This document shows positions 41,701 to 52,382 of a stretch of 64,000 nt of DNA, in pieces. The notes beneath the pieces were generated by a model. The model did not search any database. It saw only the letters and a list, made by a program, of their open reading frames with translations, and had not been told where the DNA came from. Location of the stretch: positions 58,680,001-58,744,000 of the forward strand of contig CM077597.1 of assembly GCA_039654915.1 (NCBI GenBank), given 5' to 3'. The first letter of the stretch is position 1. Every line of letters starts with the position of its first letter. Origin of the DNA: Aquilaria yunnanensis (lineage: Eukaryota; Streptophyta; Magnoliopsida; Malvales; Thymelaeaceae). Position numbers and translations under genes: made by a program.

Positions 41701-44281
41701 GTCTTGACGAAGTCACTTTTGTGAGCTGAGATGCTCCGTTTCTTTTGCCGGACAGGTTTTACTTCTGGACTCGCTTTGAGGCTATGCTGGATTACGTAAG
41801 GGTTTACCCCTGGCATGTCCTTCGGCGAGTAGGTGAACAGATCTTTATTTGTAAGCAGAAAAGATACAAGTTTTTCCTTGTCTCCTTCGGCCATGCTTTT
41901 CCCTATTCGGGTACTACGGCCTGGGACAAGCTCTACTTTTTCTGTTTTCGCTTTTGTGGGATCTTCTGCCTCGCCCCTTTCCAGCACTTTTGCTTCTACA
42001 GCATGTGCTAAGTTGCTTGCTGGAGCCTTTCGTGCTCTGACGAACACCTTTCTCACCTCGCCTTGATCAATGAAGATCTTTGCATCTCCTTCTTTGGTGG
42101 CGAAGGTGACGGTCAAGTACTTTACATCAGGGCGAATGTGCAAATTTCCCTGTGTCTGTTTGCCGAGGATGGCGTTGTATGACGAAGGAACGTCCATGAC
42201 TATGAATCTTGCCATGGTAGAGGCGAACAACTCAGCAGTTCCTTTCTCCGAAGTTCCTTTCATCATCAAGGGGAGGTCAATCCACCCGAGGACACGTAGC
42301 TCAGATGGCCCTACGCCGAATGTGGGTGAAGTAACAGCCTTGAGGTCACTCCTGGATACGCCCAAGCTTGGCAGCAAATGTGAGAACAAGACGTCTGCGT
42401 TTGACCCATCATCCAGCAGTACCCTCTTGACGTCCTAGTTTCCTATCCTCGCCATTATCAGCAATGGATCATCATGGGGAAATACGATGGAGGAGCCATC
42501 CTCGCGGGCCAATTTTTTCGTTGGGCTCTGATATTCCATCACCGCTATCTCTCTGGCCCTTCTTTTTCTTTTCGAGGATGGAAGTCCGGTTGTGATCGTC
42601 TGTATTACTCCTGCCGAAGGTGGAGGACGCCTTCTCGGACTTCGGTTCCTTCGCCTGTCTGAATCGTAATCCTCATCATCGGGCTTTCCTTCTTCCTCTT
42701 TTTTCCCCTTCGGGGAAGGCATTCTCAAATAACGCCGAAGCTGGCCCTGCTTTATCAGTGATTCAATGTACTTTTTCAACTGAAAGCAGTCTTCGGTGTC
42801 ATGACCGTGATCACGGTGGAACTGACAGAACTTCTTCATGTTCCTTCTGTTGTCAGCAGTCATGCCCCTCGGTCGTTGGATTTGAGCCCCCTGTTTTTCC
42901 AACGCCATGAGGACGTTAGCCCTCGTGGTGCTCAGAGGTGTAAAGTTTTAGGGCTTCCTTCCTCCTACTCGCATTCTCCGAGGTCGGCCTAACTGTTCCG
43001 TTGGACACCGGGCTTGCTGGCTGGACCATTCACCACGAGCGTGAATATGGTCAGCCTTCGGTCCAGTCATTCTCAGCCCTTCGGCTGTCATATGTTGTTC
43101 AGCCCTTCGGTAGAATTCTCCCAGCGTGTTCGGGGGATCTTTGGAGAATTCATAAAACAAGTGCGAATCCCTCCGGAGGCCCCTCTTCATGGCGAGGATG
43201 CAGATTTTGGGATGAAAGTCCGGAACACTGAGGGCCTCTCTGTTGAACCTCTCGACATAGTCACGGATGGTCTCCCCATTTCTTTGTGCTATGTCAAACA
43301 TCTGGACGGGCATCTTTGCCGTCGGCTTGCTCCCAATGAACTGTTGGGTGAACGCTGTGGACAGCTCCTGGAACCCCCTGATGTTTCCGGGAGGCAGGGA
43401 ATTGTACCAGGCAGTTGCTGGTCCTGCGAGGGTGACTTCAAAGCACTTGCAGAGTGTAGCATCATCAGCCCCGTGTAGCACCATGCTGCGTTTGTACTTT
43501 GTTAGGTGGGCCTGGGGATCAGTCCGACCCTCATAGGTCTCCAGCCGAGGTAGCCTGAAGTCACTTGGCATGGCCGCCTCGACCACTGTTCGGGCGAAAG
43601 GAGTTTCATCTCCAGAGACGGTTTCAGTTAGCCTGGCCCAAACAGGCTTGCGTGCCACCTGCTGTTCCACTCTCTCCAGTCTTGCCAAGACTTTCTCTAG
43701 GAGGAGCGTAGCACTGGGCTCCTCTTCCTGTTGCTTGGAGGTTCTTCGGTAAAAGGACTGTTGCCGTCTCTTCGGGGAGCTACTTCGGTAGCGAGGTGAG
43801 GGGGACCTTTCCTCTGGCGACAAACTTCTTCTGGACGGGACTTTGGGTCATTCAGACCTCGCTCTTTCCGCCAGCCGTGCTCCGAGGGGCAAGTTATCTG
43901 TCGAGGACTCTTCTCATGGCTCCCCACTTCCCGAGCTATGATGGGTTGCCCTTGGGCTTTTCTCCCGAGGTCATGCTGGCGAAGTGGGTTTTTGCGCCTG
44001 GGCTGGTTGCGGCCATCTTCGGTCTATCTGTTGTGTCATTTCAGCCACAACAGACCTCTGAAAGTCTCGTAAAAAACCCATGGTGATGACAAGAGGGCGT
44101 TCCTCTTCAGGCAAGGAAGTCTCTGGGGACTTTGTTCGGTAGCTGGTTGGGTCTCAGGCGCGGACGGGGACTTCAGGAGTCCTTTGTCCTTCGAACGCCG
44201 AGTTTCGACAATAACTACCTGGGAGTAGGTTCCCACAGACGGCGCCAAATGATGCCCCAAAGCATCTTCGTTTGCTGTCAT
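38754..44281 (-). pseudogene. gag-pol polyprotein of Tat-like element C, frameshift and five stops
   Basis: Homologue of the B polyprotein along its whole length. It opens with ATG 44281 inside the LTR (MTANEDALGHH) and reads through the primer site. The frame shifts once between about 44036 and 43930, then stays in one frame to TAA at 38754-38756. In-frame stops lie at about 42948, 42435, 40701, 39987 and 39699. Domains: Gag (GPATAWYNSLPPG), CQFHRDHGHDTEDC, reverse transcriptase with YVDD near 41285-41300, first RNase H, second RNase H (YVDGASGSEHQGAG), integrase HHCC and core (ADNGSQF), and a C-terminus KKFYA. It is more decayed than B, in line with the larger LTR divergence. Confidence 0.9.
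44231..44248 (-). promoter_or_regulatory. Primer binding site of element C
   Basis: The - strand reads TTGGCGCCGTCTGTGGGA directly inside the 5' LTR. The run TGGCGCCGT fits the 3' end of tRNA-Asp-type molecules; the rest does not clearly match, so the tRNA identity is uncertain. In frame it encodes L-A-P-S-V-G. Confidence 0.7.
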
Positions 44282-45205
44282 GTTGACAGGTGGAGAGACT
44301 TCCTAAGGAGGCGAGCGCCTGGAGCTCTGGTTTCCCAGCTGAGTGTGCCTAAAAAGCTCAAAGAAGAGGTTAGGAGGTCCCCGTTTTGCGTTTCCGGGGA
44401 GGACCCTCCAACGCCCAAGTCAGTTTTCTGAGTGAAACTGGAGGAAGAACACTAAGGGATCAAGTGTCTTGCCTGTTTTGTGTTTTCTCAGAGGGAGGAA
44501 AATGCCCATCCTTTGCCCAGTCCCACTTCCTAGTATTTATAGGAGTAAATGGTCCGTTAAGAACATGACACGTGTTCGGTCGGATTTGATCTGTACTTTT
44601 GGACCTAGGGGACAGGCAGCCGTTTGCAGCCTCCTTTAGCCCTGGACCCGGACAGGTTGTGTCAGGACTGGGGCGGTTGCGGCGTGTCAGTTCGCCGTTC
44701 TGATGTGACGTGTAGGGCTTGTGAGCGACATGTCAGAGGCTCCTTAAATGCCCATATCGTACTCCCGAGGTCCCCTGGGCGAGGTCGCCCTTCGGTGCGT
44801 GCACCCTCTTCGGATTCTATCCGTCTTTTGGTGCGAGCACCTCCTTCGGGATCTATCCCATAGTTCTGGGAGTTCCCTTGATGAACACCTTCTTCGGGAC
44901 TTATACCCATAGTCCGATGATTCCCTTGTTCAGGCATTTCTTCTTCGGGGCTTCTGCCTTCGGGGAGATTCTTCCTTGCTTCAGAGAGATGGCTTTCTTA
45001 CCCGAAGACGGTCAGTTTGGCCCCTCGATGGAGACGGTGTTATCCTCGGAATTCCTGACGAGCTAACCGAAGTCTCGAGCTCATAGTGTTTGACTTCGCA
45101 CCTTCCGAGGTCAGTAAAAAGATCCTCTCTTGGGTGACGTCAGACTCCTCGGCCAATATTCTGGCAGGGAGTTACTACCGAGGAGGCAATAGCCTTTGGC
45201 TATCA
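44250..45205 (-). repeat. 5' LTR of element C (956 bp)
   Basis: It begins TGATGCCCC and ends GGCTATCA, followed by TCCTT at 45206-45210. The terminal hairpins GATGC/GCATC and ATAGCC/GGCTAT and the stem-loop at 44373-44409 are intact here. Confidence 0.95.
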
Positions 45206-45210
45206 TCCTT

Positions 45211-45872
45211 CTTCTTGTTGGCTTTTCCCTTTCCCTTGCCCTTTTGAACCATCTAAATGGGCTTAGCCTTCTTAAGGTTTTGCTCAGCAGTTCTCAACAT
45301 GTTGAGCAATTCAGGGAGGGACTTGTCTAGGTTGTTCATCTTATAGTTCATGACAAACTGACTGTAGCTTTCAGGCAACGATTGCAAGACTACATCAATA
45401 GCCAACTCTTTCCGAAGAGCAAATCCAAAATTCTCAAGATTCTCAATGTACCCAATCATCTTGAGCACATGAGGACCCACGAGACTTCCCTCAGACATCT
45501 TGCACTGAAACAATGCCTTAGAGATCTCAAACCTCTCATGCCTAGCTTGCTCTTAGAAAAGCATTTTGAGATGTTTGATCATATCGAACGCCCCCATGTT
45601 CTCATGTTGCTCTGAAGCTCTGATTCCATGGTAATAAGCATGAGGCATACAACATCCAAAGCATCATCAGAATGCTTTTTGTGAGCATCCCTTTCAGCTC
45701 TTGGAGCAGTGGCGGCAGGCTCATTCGGAATGGGCTACTCTAGGACATAAGCTTTTCTCTCTTGTTTAAGGACTATCCTCAAGTTTCGGTACCATTTGAG
45801 AAAGTTGGTTCCATTCAGTTTTTCCTTCTCAAGGATCGACCACAATGAAAGTGTCGATGTGTTTTGTGCCAT
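45211..45872 (-). pseudogene. copia gag N-terminal part (part 1)
   Basis: Ty1/copia Gag starting at ATG 45872 (MAQNTSTLSLWSILEKEKLN) with the usual segments FQCKMSEGSLVGPHVLKMIG, LPESYSQFVMNYKMN and LPELLNMLRTAEQNL. In-frame stops lie at about 45735 and 45553. The lysine-rich end (KGKGKGKANKKK) runs straight into element C and continues at 22470 with the zinc knuckle. The family makes virus-like particle protein. Confidence 0.88.
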
Positions 45873-47412
45873 GGTTATCTACAACAGTAAATATGCAGTG
45901 TAAGAGTCATGTATTTTAATTCATTTAATAAGGACTTTTATTAAATGATAGTCCCACTATTTTCCTCAAAATAATAACCCTCGATATTATTTCAGAACAC
46001 CTCGGCGCTAAGGTATTCTAGTGGGCCAAGATCCATATTTGACCACAACTTGAGTTAGCTTTGGCTTTTCTTTCAAGTTACAGCTATTTAGGTAGGCAAC
46101 TCCTTTCCAATTGCATCTCATGCAACTCTTGGACAGTTGGGTGAACAACACTTGTCCAAGCTCATCCCACGAGCTTAAGCCCAACTCTATGCCTCTAAGT
46201 CCCTAATCCTATTAGGATGACTTAGTTAAGTCAGACCCAAAGTTAGCAATTTGGATATCACTATTATCCCATCGCGCCTTAACAAGATGAACATAGGTGC
46301 TTTGCTTTGGCAAACCCACCTAATGTTGATCAAAGTCTTGACGAGTGCCAACATTTGGAAGGCATCACATTTGATGACTTAATATTTGTTTGAGGGAATT
46401 TTTCGTTTGATCTGACCAATTTGTTATCTCCGGTTGTCTTATACATGCACTACATACAAATATAAAACATGCATCTCATGCATTCAAGAAAGTAAACGTG
46501 ACATGGTTATAGCCTAAACTATGCGATATTCTTAAGCCAATGAGAATATCATCAAAGCCTAAGAAAAGAAAAGAGTCTTCACAAGCTCCTTCTTTTCCAT
46601 TCTTGGCTGCCCTTTTGTTGTCACCTCCTTGGACAAACCACCTTGGATGATCCTTGGACATATCACCTTGGATGATCCCATAATGCACCATTACATCAAT
46701 AATAGAAACCTCGAGTTACATTCAAGGGGAGTAAGGTGAGACGAGAATGTATAATGAGAGTGATAAGAAAAGGCACGGCTCGCAGGCCGTATTTACAAGT
46801 ACAACCAATCAAGGGCTATAACCATGCACCATGCTTCAAACACCAATCAGCATATCATCTTAAATCTCATTCAACAAAGATGCATCGCAATTTTTGCACG
46901 TTGATTAATTAGTTTTTATTTATGTGGCACTTCGCATACTGCGCTCCCGTTAGGCGGTCAGTGGGCGATGGTTCCGCTGACCTGTCAGCGAATGAGGTCA
47001 TACTGAGCCGCCATTGCGGGGGGTGTGGGGGGCAGCGCCCCCCGACGCAAAAAATTGTCTTACAATTGCTTAGCCCGAAATATTCTATTTCGACCAAGTA
47101 GGCAACCGAGACTCCTCCTTTCGAGCCACCAAAAATACCTTACCTTCGGTACCCGAACTGGCCGAATCCGAACAAAGCTAGGGTTTTTGCAACTATTGCA
47201 AGAATCCTAATCCATATAGGTATCTCATACCTATCAATTTCAGGTTAATCTCATTAACCAATTTGTGTCGTTTCCTCAAATATCTCATATGTTCATTACG
47301 AATTCCGGTTTCATGCATCATGAATCAATCTAATTAATCATGGCCGAAAAGCATCCGAACACATAGCATCATACGATTCAACACTCAATCCTAATTTAGG
47401 GTTTCACCAGTA
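45873..47412 (-). other. Untranslated leader of the copia element
   Basis: About 1.5 kb between the primer site and gag with no supported gene. It is AT-rich except for a GC-rich block at about 46920-47060, which holds a G-run and a perfect 7-bp stem GGGGGGC/GCCCCCC with a three-base loop (47027-47043 on +). Long leaders of this kind in copia elements carry packaging and dimerisation signals in general; that role here is inferred. Confidence 0.6.
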
Positions 47413-47424
47413 GCTCTGATACGA
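47413..47424 (-). promoter_or_regulatory. Decayed initiator-Met primer site of the copia element
   Basis: The - strand reads TCGTATCAGAGC against TGGTATCAGAGC, directly inside the LTR that starts at 47426 in + coordinates. It fixes the orientation of the element as -. Confidence 0.75.
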
Positions 47425-47425
47425 C

Positions 47426-48841
47426 TGATGGGTTTCAGGAGCCAAACAGCGCAGCGGAATTTAACCGAAACCCTTCAGGATCCAAGTGAAACGGGGTAAA
47501 CCGGGTGTTCAAAAATTTTCATTCCTAATTTTCGGTTGAGATCTCTCATTCAACTGTAGAGTCGAATCACAAAATCTGAACAGTTGACGTGTTCAGGCTC
47601 TCTATGGTATCCACACGAGCCTCTCGGGATCACCATGCTTCCACCACGTCCCGGCAGATGCATTTCTCTTGTGCTCGTAGTGCTAGCTTGCGTCCTCCAA
47701 GGAATTGCAAGAGAAGAGTGCGGCCATCCTTTTGGGAGGCTAGGGCAAGGAGACCCACGAATTTCTCACTAGAAGTTCTATTTATAGTGAGACTCAACTT
47801 CCAGGCCTAATAGGTTTCAAAGCCCTATTCCAATTAGGCTTTAATTTCGGGCTTAATAATGGCTCAAGTATTGGGCCCATTATTAATATGAAATTATTGT
47901 GAAACCAAAACCCAAATTATTAGCCCATGCACTCTAATAATCCAAATAGCTCTATGTGTGGGACCCAATAGGCTCTTAACACATTGGCAATGATCATAAA
48001 TCACATTTATGATCATAAGCAATGAGCGGTGTCTAGCAACACATCATTGCTACCCAAGTGACAAGATTGTCGATGATTCGACTAAACCTTTATGATCATC
48101 ACCGATATATGCCATTGTCCCTTTGTCCAAGATATCAAGACTAAGCACGAGACATGGAATGTGTCACTCTTGTATATCCCAATCTTTGGTTTCTTGATTA
48201 CTGAGTATACCAACTTAAACTGATGACATTGATATCGTATATCAACTCATCTGAGCATGGCCATGCATTTTTCTAAGTCTTACTCTATCAAGGGGCCCGA
48301 AGAAATCACTCCCTTTACATAGGAGGGACAAATCCCATCTTGATCATACAAATCCCTCCGCATGATATGTGACATACCCAATGACCTCCTTCAAGTTCAC
48401 TCAGTTATGAGCAACAAAGGAAAGTATCAAAGTATGTGACTCACATGTAAGGAACCTTGATGATCTTAGGTCGAAGGACTACATTTACCATGGTCACTAT
48501 GAGAATCACTTATGACACTCATATAACGATCCATGTAGTGTTCTCATGGTGGGTTGGTCCAGTACACAAGTTCTCCAACTTGTACCCATATGTAGACTAC
48601 ATATCTCATATTAGTCTCCACATATGCTAGTCGTTATGTATTATTGCAACCCGTTCCACAATAATACTAGACCAGGGTTGTTTATGAATATCATTATTCT
48701 AGGGTTACAATTATGTTTGTTAAGTTACGCAAAAACAAAACAACAAACATAATTGCTGGATTAATGCCTTAATAAAATATCATGACTCAATGTGCAAAAA
48801 TACAATCATCTCATGATTGGCTTTTGGGCACAACACTAACA
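47426..48841 (-). repeat. 5' LTR of the copia element (1416 bp)
   Basis: It runs from TGATGGGTTTCAGG to CACAACACTAACA and is colinear with the solo LTR at 5352-6767 over its full length. The following GAACA at 48842 would be the target-site copy. Chromovirus F coding sequence begins immediately to its right. Confidence 0.92.
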
Positions 48842-49043
48842 GAACATGGGCAAAGGAGATGGTTAGAGTACGTCAATGACTATGACTACAGTATAGAGTA
48901 CACAGAGGACGAAAGCAATCTAGTAGTAGATGCCTTGAGTAGGAAGCACATGGGTCTTCTGAAAGTAGGATCCATAGCTAATCATGATGAGCAGAATAGT
49001 CTGCTATGCCTATGGCATAAATGGGAGGAAGCCCAAACCTACA
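48842..49043 (+). pseudogene. RNase H end of chromovirus F pol
   Basis: It encodes QRRWLEYVNDYDYSIEYTED and ADALSRK-like VVDALSRKHMGL, the end of a chromovirus RNase H, related to element D. It resumes directly after the copia LTR, and protease and reverse transcriptase of F are absent, lost with the 3' part of the copia element. The frame stops at the TSD of the solo LTR at 49044. Confidence 0.8.
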
Positions 49044-49946
49044 TGATAGCCAAAGGGCTATTAACCCTTCTATTATTCCCAAAGTGACTTGAGAAGCACC
49101 ACCCTTGGGAAACATGAGTGACCAACCTTGGGAAGGAGGGTGCCCTTACCATCCTCGAGAAGAACACCACCTTATAACTAAGGGGCCATGATCCCTGAGA
49201 TCTTCGGATCACCTGGCCAAAAATAGCCCTCGGGGGAGACCTAGCACCAACCTCGGTCAAGGACAACCACCCTTGGTAATTAATAGAACCGACCTTTGAA
49301 AATCTATATACTACCATCTTCAGAATAGCGAACTCACCAAGTTCGGGAATGTATATCCCCAACCTCGACAAGGAAGATCATCTTTCGAAGGTCCCCCATT
49401 CTGTTGAATGGCCTCTCCTAATAGCCCTCGGTAGCTATATTGAGCCGAAGGGGGCCTCCTATTCGGAAGGAACCTTATACCCCGAAGGGGTCTCATTCTC
49501 CAAAGGGGTCTTGCGGACATACGACAAAAATGGTGAATGAGCCTCTAACAGAGAGACCTCGCACACGCCCCTGCCATCTGACCAAGATACCTATCTCCGA
49601 GAGTATGGATCAAATCTGACCAAACACATGTCACAATTTGAACAGGCTGTGTCAAATGGCCTCCTCTTTCCACCCTCCTATAAATACTTAGGAAGGACCT
49701 TGGTAATAAAAGAGACAGAACTCTGGCTATTCCTTAATTTTTGCCCCTTACAACTCTTACTCTCAAATATTGACTTGGGTGTTGGAGGCTCCTCCCCCGG
49801 AAACACATTCCGGAGAGTCTCTAACCCCTGTTTTTCAAAGTCTTACAGGCACCATCCTACTAAAAGTCTCTCATTCAGGCACTTTCACAGTGAAAGTCTC
49901 TCCCTCAGGCCAGCATGTCATACAATGAGGATGCCGCTGGGCATCA
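49044..49946 (+). mobile_element. Solo Tat-like LTR (903 bp), TSD CTACA
   Basis: It begins TGATAGCCAAAGG and ends GCTGGGCATCA, with CTACA at 49039-49043 and 49947-49951. It is related to the LTRs of B and C but in opposite orientation and more divergent. It keeps a TATA-like CTATAAATAC at 49678-49687, a GC-rich stem-loop at 49784-49821, terminal hairpins at both ends, and an ATG at 49915 that reads MSYNEDAAGHH to the LTR end. Confidence 0.93.
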
Positions 49947-49951
49947 CTACA

Positions 49952-50291
49952 CATTGACAATCCAATCAGAATGGATTGAAGAGGTCAAAAAGGAACAAGA
50001 CACAAATCTTGTTTTGAAAATGATATTAGGAGAGGAAAAAGGTTCCTTATTTGAATCCTTGGCCTACAAGCAAGGATTACTGTACTTCAAGGACTGAATC
50101 TATGTGCCTAAAGGACCCAAGCTTAGGGATGAAAAACTTGAAAAAGCTCACACAAGCAAGGTGAACATCCATCCAAAAATTGATAAAATGTATAAATATT
50201 TGAAGACTCATTTCCAGTGGCCAAATATGAGGAGAGACATAGTTACTTATGTCTCCAATTGTGCCACCTGCCAGAGGGTCAGAGTGGGTTA
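49952..50291 (+). pseudogene. Spacer and zinc-binding domain of chromovirus F integrase
   Basis: It continues F pol after the solo LTR with QSEWIEEVKKEQDTNLVLKM, FESLAYKQGLLYF and the H2C2 domain HTSKVNIHPKIDKMYKYLK and CATCQRVRVG. A TGA at 50095 and the stop at 50290 break it. At about 50291 it changes to a Tat-like fragment, and the catalytic integrase region of F reappears only at 62609. Confidence 0.8.
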
Positions 50292-52382
50292 GAGTCTTAT
50301 CACCATCACTTCGAGGGTTAGAGTCACCACTCTCGTTATCCGACCAAGGGTGAAGGCAGACCTTGGAAACAAAGAGGGAAGAGGCCAGTGTCATTCACTC
50401 CCTAAACACCACAAGGACAAACATACTGATGGCCATGGAAAGGCAAAGGACTACTATCCAATGTCCGAAGTCCATGACCTTTGAGAATAAGAAAAACATG
50501 AACAAGTTTTGCTAGTTTCACCGGGACCATGGTTACAACACCGAGGACTGCTTCCAGCTAAAAAAGTACATCAAATCTTTGATCAGACAAGGCCAACTAC
50601 GGTGATACTTGCGAATGCTGTCCCCCAAAGGAAGAAGGGAAGAAGAAAGAAAAGGGGAAGATGAGTACTACGATTCTGACCGATGTCAGAAATGAAGTCC
50701 TAGAAAGCATCCACCACCTCCGGCGGGAGTAATCTAGACAATCACCACTGGGATTCCCTCAACCGAGAGAAAAAGGAAAGTTCAGAAAATATCAATGATA
50801 GAGTTCGGAAACCCAGTGAACGAGCTTGTTTGGAAAGATGGGTCTACCGTGAAGTTCCCTCATGATGATCCCCTCCTAATCATGGCAAGGATAGAGAGTT
50901 GGGACGTCAAAAGAGTGGTCATTGATGATGGTTCCAATTCCAACGTTCTGTTCTCCCACCTGTTGCTGAACTTGGGCATCTCCAAGGGTGATCTCAAACC
51001 CGTTACCTTCCCTACATTTGGTGTAGGTCCCTCCGAACTCCCTGTGCTCAGGTGGATTGACCTGCCCTTGAGCTGAGGGGAACTCTAGTTCAGAACAATG
51101 AAGAGCTCTTTGGCTCCACAATGACAAGGAAGGCAGACACAAGGAAATCTCCACATTCATCTAGATGTGAAGCACCTAACGGTCATCTTCGGTGTGAAGG
51201 AAGGGGTGCAGATATATTTATTGATCAACCTATGGTGGGGAAAGTCTTCGTGAAGGCAAGACAAAGTCCAATGAAAGTTCATGCACAGACTTCGGAAGAA
51301 AAGAGCATACTCTCTAAAGAGGTAATAGGAGAAGGAGTAGGTGACTTCAAAAAAATAGAAACAGAAGATGTAGAACTTGTCGCAGGGCGAAGTACTCGAG
51401 TGGGGAAACAACTGGCCGAAGGTGACAAGTAAAAGCTTGTATCTTTTCTGTTAATGAACAAAGGTCTGTTTACCTACTCCCCGAAGGACATGCATGGGGT
51501 AGACCCGGGTATAATTCAACACAGTCTTAAAGTATGCCAAGAGGTAAAACCCGTTCGACAAAAAAAGTGCAGCCTCTCGGCGTATAAGAGCAATTTTGTC
51601 GAAACCGAAATCCAATGGTTTACAGAGGCGGGTGTAATAAGAGAAGTCAAGTACCCCAAATGGCTTAGCAATGTTGTTATCGCCACGAAGGAAGGGAGTG
51701 ATAAGCTCCGAATGTGCATTGACTTCCAAAACGTAAATGATGCCTGTCCTAAGGATTTTTATCCTCTACCACCTATAGATCAATTGGTGGACTCAACTGC
51801 CGAATATGGTCTGCTTAGCTTCCTCGACACCTTTAGTGGATTTCACCAAATCCAGATGGATCTCGGAGATAAGGAAAAAACTACCTTCATCACCGAAGTC
51901 GGGACCTACTGTAACATCAGAATGCCCTTCGGCCATAAGAATGCAAGGGCCACGTACCAAAGGCTGATGAATAGGGTGTTCGACTCCCAAATTGGGAGAA
52001 ATATGGAAGTATAAGTCGACGACATGAGAGTTAAGAGCAAACTACCAAGTAATCATATATTAGACTTAAAGGAAAAATTCCACCGACTTCGGGAATTTGG
52101 AATCCATCTCAACCCTGAGAAGTGTGTATTTGGAGTGAATGCGGGCAAGTTCCTCGGACTCATGGTATCAAAAAGAGGTATCGATGCCAACCAGGAAAAG
52201 GTTATGGCCCTGCTAGGATTTTGATCTCCCACAATGACAAAAGGCGTCCAAGGACTCACAGGGACAATCACGGCCCTTAGCAGATTGATCTCCAGATACA
52301 GGATAGGTGCCGACCATTCTTCAAAGTGCTGACCGAAGTAGCAAAAAATGAAGGTGACTTTAGTTTGAAGGAACACCCTTGG
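50292..52382 (+). pseudogene. Second degenerate Tat-like gag-pol fragment (late gag to RNase H)
   Basis: Recognisable parts: late Gag with FHRDHGYNTEDCFQLKKYI at about 50517-50570; a protease region with VIDDGSNSNVLFSHLL at about 50920; the linker to 51430; reverse transcriptase at 51450-52200 with FLDTFSGFHQIQMD and, where the catalytic aspartates should be, a stop (EV followed by TAA) then VDDMRVK. Stops are scattered. No LTR is present at either end. The left junction is with chromovirus F, and the right end was broken by insertion of family E at 52383. It is a relative of the fragment at 1-2306 but overlaps it in content, so it is a separate copy. Confidence 0.82.

Larger units (their letters stand above)
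22471..45205 (-). mobile_element. Element C: Tat-like Ty3/gypsy retrotransposon, TSD TCCTT, split by element D
   Basis: It has the same architecture as B but with only moderate sequence similarity in LTRs and non-coding parts. The 3' LTR is 22471-23441, the polypurine tract about 23442-23456, the antisense gene 24255-38409 (split by D), gag-pol 44281-38754, the primer site 44231-44248 and the 5' LTR 44250-45205. TCCTT is at 22466-22470 and 45206-45210. It is about 11 kb without D. The LTRs differ by about 30 substitutions plus one 16-bp indel by eye, so this is older than D, which sits inside it. Confidence 0.95.
22048..48841 (-). mobile_element. Ty1/copia element, 3'-truncated, interrupted by element C
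   Basis: On -, from right to left: 5' LTR 47426-48841, decayed primer site 47413-47424, leader to 45873, gag from 45872. Element C then interrupts, and the frame resumes at 22470 with zinc knuckle and protease. It ends near 22048-22065 at a junction with chromovirus F. Integrase, reverse transcriptase, RNase H and the 3' LTR are absent. The gag frame is continuous across C once a TCCTT copy is removed, which proves the two parts belong together. The right flank after the LTR (GAACA at 48842) has no surviving partner because of the 3' truncation. Confidence 0.9.

Noticed and set aside
46900..47060. The GC-rich block as an organellar or rRNA fragment.
   Set aside because: I see no continuing similarity to rRNA or to a known organellar gene, and it sits exactly in a copia leader between primer site and gag.
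45253..47412. A host gene next to element C, suggested by the open frame at 45253-45513.
   Set aside because: The frame is copia Gag, continuous with zinc knuckle and protease at 22470 across the inserted element.
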